A stretch of DNA of 64,000 nt from Lunularia cruciata (Eukaryota; Streptophyta; Marchantiopsida; Lunulariales; Lunulariaceae). The notes under the pieces were generated by a model. It worked only from the letters and a program-made list of their open reading frames with translations, made no database searches and was not told where the DNA came from. Below, piece after piece: positions 57,700 to 64,000 of the stretch. Position numbers and translations under genes: made by a program. Positions within the stretch are counted from its first letter, which is position 1; each line of letters starts with the position of its first letter. Location of the stretch: NCBI GenBank assembly GCA_948567375.1, contig OX419755.1, positions 12,281,001 to 12,345,000 of the forward strand, in the 5' to 3' direction.

Positions 57700-59201
57700 T
57701 ACGTGGTCCGGTCTAATCCTGCTGGCTAGGACATGGGTTTCTACTCAACCAATCTACATCACGGTTCACCGTTTGAGGTTTATGAAAAATCATGAAATTA
57801 TACTCTTGTAAAATCAGAGCCCATCATGCAAGCTTCCCTAAAAGCTTGTCGGACTACATCAACCACTTCAGCGGTTGATGATCGATGATGAGAGTGAAGA
57901 GGTTACCAAATAGGTAACATTGAAAATGTGCTACTGCCCAAATGGCTGCCAAGCACTCTCTCTCATATGAACTATACTTTGCCTCTGCTGAATTATTAGA
58001 TCGACTAGCATAGGCCACCACAAACTCCTTCCCCTCATCATCATGTTGGGTGAGCACCGCTCCCAAGCCCCAACATACTCCAATTAGTATGAACTTGAAA
58101 TGGTCATCCTTTGATTGGTCTCCTCAAAATAGGAGTAGATGTCAACCTCTCCTTGAGCTCTACAAAAGCTCTCTCATGCTCATCTCCCCAACACCACTCT
58201 TGTGTAAGTTTGGTCAGCTTTGTCAAGGCCTTGGCAATGGCACTAAATCCTCTAACATAGCGGCGATAGAAGTTTACCAACCCAAGAAATGCTTGTACTC
58301 TGCTCACATCCATAGGTTGAGGAATACGTGCAATAGCCTACACCTTGGTTTGTTGAACACCAAGTCCTTTGGGGTAGATAGTGTGACCCAAATACTCAAC
58401 CTGCTCATGGAAGAACCTACTCTTCCCAGGATGTAATTTGAGTCCATGTGATCTCAATCTCTCAAACACTTCCAACAATTGTCTCTCATGCTCCTCCATA
58501 GTAGTGCTATAGACCAAAATGTCATCAATATAGCACCAACCAAAATCTAATCCAGTTAGGATCCTATCCATGACCCTCTAGAACTCAACAAGAGTGTTCT
58601 TTAACCCAATCGATAAGAACCTCCATTAATATAACACATCCTTGCCATGAGGATCAATAGCCCAGAATGTTGTCTTGGACTTGTTCTCCTCCCTGATTGG
58701 CAACCGATGATATCCCACTCAAAGATCCAAAGTACTGAAGACCTTTGCATGCCCAATCGCATCAAAAATCTCCTCTGGTGTAGGCATGGCATACCAATCA
58801 GCCCTAGTCTATTGATTGATAGGACAATAATCTCCACACATCCGCCTATCTGTGTAGTTGCCATGCATATCCTTCTTGGTTGGCATCACTATCGTTGATG
58901 CATACTCTTTATGTGAAATCTCCACCAAACTAGCCTCTAAAAGGTCACTACATCGGCTCTGAATCAATGTCCTCTCCATTTCATTATAGCAATAAGGACA
59001 TTGGAAAACTGGTGTATCGTAAGTCAGCTCAATCCATATACTAGGTCCTTTCAGAGCACCCAAATCCTTCATATTGAAAGTAAAAAAACTTGTATGGCTC
59101 CTAAAGAACCTCCAAACCCTCCGTCTTTCCTCTTTATTAAGCTTGGGTCCAAGATCTGGTTCCCAAGTATCCTTTGTAACTGTCATAGGAGTAGGAGACA
59201 T
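57700..59201 (-). pseudogene. Family B RT and RNase H (B2)
   Basis: The segment carries EPDLGPKLNKEERRRVWRF at its start, RRMCGDYCPINQ, the RT active site YIDD (within 58571-58338) and RNase H motifs (GAVLTQHDDEG; IIDHQPLKWLM, 58066-57854). Frame changes and stops are frequent. The order after the methyltransferase matches B1. Confidence 0.9.
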
Positions 59202-59549
59202 ATTGACCAGCTACTACATTGGGCCCTTAGGAGCAATAGTGTCATGCTCCCGACCACTAGAGGTCCCAACCTCTGTGTGAAAAACTCCCTCCACTCTGGC
59301 TGCGAGCTCCACATGTCCTCTAACTGCATCCCAAGTGGACCAAGGGTGTAATCCAAGTAGCCCACGCTCACCTGAATGGACTCCAAGTAGACCACTCTCC
59401 TTAGTAGCTATTGTTTGTATCCCAAGAATACCATGTCCACTCGGTCTATCACCCCCAACATGTGCACAAATCATCTTGATCGGCAAAAGGCTCACAAATG
59501 TTTGAGTGGTGATGCTTATCAAGCACATCCTACACTGCTCTGCCAAGCC

Positions 59550-60546
59550 AAGGCTCATAATCCAGGTCAAACAGTTCACGTCCATAGCCTGACCTAACAC
59601 TTGACGCTTGGATGCCTCTAACACTACTGGAATAGTGGTAATACCGGTGCAAAAACCCATCGCCCGCTCTCTCTTATCAGTCTTGGGCTCCACCAAATGC
59701 TATAACTGTGAGTCCCAAACAAGTCCAAGTCCTCCCTCTTGAAAAGCATGAGAGCCTAGGAAACTCATGAGTGTGGGAAATGCGGCTCTAGGCTATCCAA
59801 CTAGGTTCACCATTGCCATAGGTGACCTATCAGCCACTACCACTGTCTGAGACTAACACCCAACATCCAAGATATCATCATCTAGGATGTGGTCAAGTCA
59901 TTGAATCCATCATAAGCACGCTCTAGAACCTCTGTGTGTAAGAGGTTTGTCCACCAAAGACAAAGACAATGAGCCCGTGATCCCACTCTGGCTGCATCTA
60001 ACAATACAGTAGGTCCTATCTAAGAATGGACCTGATGTGTACTCACCACCACTCTGGTACAAGAACCACCCATCAAAAGAACATTCTCCAAAAGGTAAGC
60101 TAGAAAAACGGACTGATGAACCTGGATATGTCGTAGTATCCAGAACATCTCCCAAAACACACTAGAACAAGGATCTTGAAGACCCAAACCTCGGCCAGCA
60201 CGAGTATGCCTTGACATGGCCATCCTAAAATCACCAAGTGAATAGACCCATATCTTTGTAGATCATGCACCCCTCGTAAGGAAATGTCTACTAGTAGGGC
60301 CTTTTGGTAACCTATGACTGCTACCATCGGTAATAACTCCGGATACCGATAGGCCAAGTGTGCCACATGATGTAGAGAGACTTGCCTAGCAGTCTCATAT
60401 CTCTCTATATACAAGTACCTTTGTACTTGTATACCCGCTTGTAATATTGTAGCTAGTTTGGTGTTAATCCCACCGAACAACTCCAATAAACATATCTCCT
60501 CTACTGGATATTGCCAAGAAATGAGTGTGGTATCCACCGGTGTCAA
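59550..60546 (-). pseudogene. C5 DNA cytosine methyltransferase domain in family B pol (B2)
   Basis: A second, independent copy of the domain. The frame 60546-60100 is open for 148 codons and carries motif I (LLELFGGINT), a YLYIERYETARQV segment after it and motif IV (LGWPCQG, catalytic Cys codon at 60214-60216) with PCQ intact. Right after motif IV a one-base loss shifts the frame; the next frame gives HTRAGRGLGLQDP, then motif VI (AYLLENV), and the VIII-like segment follows near 60020-59940. Motif X (RQVLGQAMDVNCL) lies near 59600-59560. Because B1 and B2 have different LTR subtypes and different lesions, the domain is ancestral to the family and not a chance insertion. Confidence 0.85.
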
Positions 60547-60636
60547 AGTAATCGACTCTTGAGTCTCATCTTCACACTCATCTCCTGATGGTACAAAGGC
60601 TCCACTCCAAGCCTATTGCACCAACTAAACTACATG

Positions 60637-61371
60637 TTATTGCAGTGCCTCCTTTGGACTCCATAATGGAACATCCAAGGAGGATGGAACAATCCCACTT
60701 GTACTCCAAATCCAAGTGATCTCCTCTAGTACTGGAGTATCTTTTGCATGGGCATTCTCCTCCAACAAGTCACCAGGCCAAGTAACTACACCACTGAAAG
60801 CTAAAACTGATGTTGCCATGGTCCTTGAGTGTAGTGAGCCAAGACTGCCACTACTAAAGCGTATTGGTAGGCGACATACCCATCCCTCACCAAACTGCCA
60901 ACCTGGTCTATAGGAGGTTTTCTCTTCCCAATAGTCAATGTTGAAACCCATGGGGTATAACACTACTCTCCCAACTAGCACATCATATGACTTAGCTATT
61001 GTTGCAATAGCTTGAGCTCTCACCACCAAGCTATTAGTTGGATGACCAGGCTGAACAACAAGCTCCCCTTGTGTGATGTACTATGTCAAACCACCACCTA
61101 GAGATGTTTGGATCTAAAATGGACACCTCTCTACATCGGTCTTTTGTAATTCCATACCAAATATTGCAGCCTTCCCCAACATAAGGGGTTACACACCAGG
61201 ACAACCTAGACAAAAAGCTCTCCACTTGTGATGTACTATGTCGAACCACCACCTAGAGATGTTTTGATCTAAAATGGATACCTCTCCATATCGGTATTTC
61301 GTTACTCCACACCGACTATTGCAGCCTTCTCCAACATAAAAGGTTATGCACTAGAGTCTAATAAGACTCTC
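60637..61371 (-). pseudogene. Family B protease (B2)
   Basis: The C-terminal retropepsin part is open at 61029-60637 (SYDVLVGRVVLYPMGF), followed in frame by the linker that leads to the methyltransferase. The Asp motif region near 61349-61370 reads LLDSS. A 155-bp tandem duplication sits between the two parts. Confidence 0.75.
61061..61371 (-). repeat. 155-bp tandem duplication in B2 protease
   Basis: Units begin at 61061 and 61216 with AGCTC, followed by TGTGATGTACTATGTC, the ACCACCACCTAGAGATGTTT segment and CCAACATAA. The copies differ at many sites, so the duplication is old. It is absent from B1. Confidence 0.85.
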
Positions 61372-61849
61372 TCTCTGGTGTATAGACATTCCCTAAAGGT
61401 CCCACCAAGCAAAAAATTCCCCTTTGGTTATCCAATAAGACAAAACTAGGTATAAACCATGCTCTCTCAAAGGTTGGTCTAGTTGGCAACTCCTCTAGTC
61501 TAGCCATTGGTGCTTGCTATAAACCATTGGTCGCTGAATGGATCCCATGCTCCTCAACCAAGTCAGCTCCACTACCAACCACCTCTACTCTAGTAGTAAG
61601 AACCACATCATCCCTACTCTCATAAAACGTGGCGGCCAACCGGAACATTGGAGTTGGGTCAACTTCCAATGTAAACATGTCACTGGCTGAAAATAAAGGG
61701 TACCGCATAATCAGCTGAGCTACCCCCAACATCATGCTAGACTTAGTTTGTGTAGAAGTAAGTGGTTGACTAGCAAGTAGTTGATCATGCACTCCATCAC
61801 CACCTACCACACCTGCACTGGGACGTTTAGGAGCCATGGATATTGTCTG

Positions 61850-62420
61850 CAATGCCTCAAATAGCATGAAAGACTAAGGAGTCTAACTTGTCTCCCAACC
61901 TCTCCTCTTTGTGGGTCCAACTCCATTGATGCTCCTCTAGGCTCTAGAGCATATACTACACTCCTACTGCATATGCATCCACCTGAGTTGCTCCGCACAT
62001 GAAGTCCAAAGCATCTCTATCACCAGCATATGAGGTAGAAGCCTTAGCACCCAAATTTGATCTCCTCTAAGCAATGGCCATACTAGCCAATCTCTGCTCC
62101 AATTGCTCAATCCAAGTAACCATAGCTATATCAAAAGTAAAGGTAGGTACTGCACCTCTACTAGGTGTAGATCCTCTACCACCACCTCATCCTCCATGAA
62201 CTAGAGCTCCTCTACCATACCCAGGATGTAGTCATCCAACTCAATGATACCCACTGTACCAAAATAATGCCTAGGGCCTTTGGAGGCCCCATAAATCTTG
62301 TCCATGTCCCACAACTAAAATACGGACACACCAAGTGCACTTTCAACTGAATCAACTCCTGTGTCAAACTCCAACTCAAGGTCAATCTCCTCTCTCATTA
62401 GGACCTGAGATATAGGCTAA
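61850..62420 (-). pseudogene. Family B gag with ~1-kb internal deletion (B2)
   Basis: Sequence equivalent to B1 43000-43210 (the IELDDYI segment) is joined near 62215-62225 directly to sequence equivalent to B1 44262 onward. The deletion removes most of the capsid region and both zinc knuckles. The rest, with the Gln/Arg-rich segment before protease, is degraded. Confidence 0.75.
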
Positions 62421-63158
62421 TACTAAGTGTCACTCCAAGTAAACCGACTATGTACTACAGTGCTAACTCCTCTGGAATCCCCAATGAACTACATTGAGAT
62501 AAAGTAACCACAACTACAACCACAAGTACCCCACCAAGTGCCAATACATACTAAACACCACCTACTAATGTAACTCTAACAAAGATAACTACACTAGAGG
62601 AAAGGGCAATCTATAACATGCTATCACAACACACTCTCATGAATTGCAAGTCATCACTTCTTGCCTCACCAAAGAGGAAAAAAGGTAGTCTAACTAGTCA
62701 TCACTTCAGCCTCACTACCAAGAGCACACCAAAGCACCAAATACTCAAAAGTCAGGGCACATCACACAAACGTGGTGCATAAACAAGAAGTAGAGAATGG
62801 AGGGGGTCCAATCACAAGAAATCTAAACAAAAACCCTCCATCTCATAAAACAACACGGGACTTACTCTGCCACCATTTGGCATTTGGTATAAGAGAAGTT
62901 CGTATCTAAGTCCTAAGCTACCAAGATCACCAAGAATGGGATCAAATTGCCTCTCCTAGCCAAAGCTACAAATGTATAGATAATAATGGTACAATCACTA
63001 AGACAACAAGTGAGAGTGGACCAATTGGCTATGGCACTAGTCTAGGAATAAGAGATCTAGGGGTCAAACCTTGTTGTGCATAATCTAGTAGGATGGGTAG
63101 ATTTTGCCAAACAATGACCAAGATCTACTCTAAACTAGCTAGTCTCACTCCATTAAGC
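62421..63158 (-). other. Family B leader (B2)
   Basis: The untranslated leader between the LTR and gag; no supported ORF. The part at 62480-62930 resembles the B1 leader (CCAAATGGTGG, GAGATGGAGGGT); the part next to the LTR does not. Confidence 0.6.
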
Positions 63159-63713
63159 TGTCGTGCGTATATACATTGCTACACAACATACATCGCTGTC
63201 AACATCATACACTATAAAAGCACAACTCACACATAAGTCATACATAGACTCTAAAGTGCCACAATAATCAGATCGCTTAACATTCTCAACTCAACTCAAC
63301 TCAGATCAGTACTTGATCTATCACTCTATAAACTGCCAACAACTGGGCACTGATTACAGTCAAGCCACACCCACTCAAGCATAGAGAATCTAGGTGACGC
63401 TCGCCGGCCTCTGTCCACCATAGCCAGGAACTCGAAGGCTCAACATCAGAGAAGTGAGCTCTCTGGAGCTCACTTCGAAACTATACCCCCTGGACTCGAG
63501 CTAGCCCTGAAACCCTAACGGTCCCGCAGACGGCACACTTGACAGTGCAAATGGTGCAAAGTGACGGTGGGCCCCACCGTGAAGTCAGTACCCCAAACAC
63601 GAAATCTAACCGTCGAAAAGTAGTCCCTGAGAAACAACTAGAATAACTCTAACTACCATCACTGGAACTCTAGTGTCCAAGCATCTAGATGCGGAACTAC
63701 AAATGGCGTGACA
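63159..63713 (-). repeat. Family B LTR between B2 and a further family B unit
   Basis: 555 bp, TGTCACGCC ... GCACGACA on the minus strand. It serves as 5' LTR of B2. Immediately upstream on the minus strand lie E1 and the 3' non-coding end of another family B unit, so the LTR is shared by two tandem units. Confidence 0.88.
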
Positions 63714-63714
63714 G

Positions 63715-63822
63715 TTGTCGTGCGTATATACATCGCTACACAACATACATCGCTGTCAACATCATACACTATAAAAGCACAACTCACACATAAGTCATAC
63801 ATAGACTCTAAAGTGCCACAAT
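63715..63822 (-). repeat. E1: extra copy of the LTR terminal segment (B3)
   Basis: A ~107-bp near-perfect copy of the terminal part of the adjoining LTR (63159-63264), again between polypurine tract and LTR. Confidence 0.85.
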
Positions 63823-64000
63823 CGCCCCCCTAGTTGGCGGTTAGGTCCCTCTAACTCCAGATAGCCATCTACTCTAAGTATATGGTATACCCTCTAATGG
63901 GCAAAGATCAGGAGGCCGGGTACTATGGAGCCCCATCATTAGTCGCCTGTCTGCAATCTATACCATATAAAGAATGAACTAGCTATAGGTCAAGTACATC
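63823..64000 (-). mobile_element. 3' end of a further family B unit (B3), cut by window edge
   Basis: On the minus strand it starts at GATGTACTTGACC, which corresponds to the PHD stop region of B1 (50223-50234), and runs through the 3' non-coding segment to the tract CTAGGGGGGCGA. The coding part lies beyond the window. Confidence 0.8.

Larger units (their letters stand above)
56642..63158 (-). mobile_element. Family B Gypsy element, 5' portion (outer copy B2)
   Basis: The minus strand carries, from 5' to 3', leader, gag (with a large deletion), protease, methyltransferase, RT, RNase H and most of integrase, ending at 56642 where the family A block begins. It matches B1 in domain order throughout. 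About 370 bp of integrase (equivalent to B1 49581-49951) is missing between this part and the 3' part at 29494-30588. Confidence 0.9.

Overview
This window is nuclear DNA of a land plant or close streptophyte relative. It carries a plant-type squalene epoxidase, a plant-type PRP8 split by 24 short GT-AG introns, and large Ty3/Gypsy LTR retrotransposons primed by initiator tRNA-Met. I would guess a non-seed plant (bryophyte or lycophyte), but nothing here proves it. All calls are from reading alone; no database was searched.

Layout. (1) 1-1051: 3' part of a squalene epoxidase gene on +. (2) 1052-8394: gene-poor DNA with small tandem repeats and hairpins. (3) 8395-9336: an unidentified 313-residue ORF on -. 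(4) 13362-25593: a complete PRP8 gene on -, for which I could place all 25 exons; they join to 2358 codons plus stop. (5) 26050-29490: very AT-rich DNA with a long AT/CT microsatellite. (6) 29494-64000: a nest of Ty3/Gypsy elements of two families.

Family A is a chromovirus-type element with 423-bp LTRs (TGTAAC...TTTTACA), a gag-pol reading frame and a C-terminal chromodomain. Its LTRs contain arrays of GAAnnTTC units that form ideal heat-shock elements upstream of a TATAAATA box. Family B has LTRs of about 555 bp (TGTC...GACA) and an unusual order: Gag with two zinc knuckles, protease, a C5 DNA cytosine methyltransferase domain, reverse transcriptase, RNase H, integrase, and a C-terminal C4HC3 PHD finger. 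The methyltransferase lies between protease and RT in two separate copies. Every copy in the window is broken by stops and frameshifts.

Nesting. An old family B element on - (5' LTR 63159-63713, 3' LTR 29494-30045) received two family A insertions on -. These now share one LTR, which fits LTR-LTR recombination that deleted about 370 bp of family B between them. A younger family A copy on + (31215-36863, target duplication TTTGT, LTRs about 98% identical) sits inside one of them, and a second family B copy on + (41533-51064, target duplication ACTC) sits inside the shared LTR. The right edge holds the 3' end of a further family B unit joined in tandem through a shared LTR.

Most notable: a Gypsy element that carries both a DNA-methylation writer and a putative histone-reading finger, intermixed with a Gypsy family whose promoter looks heat-responsive.
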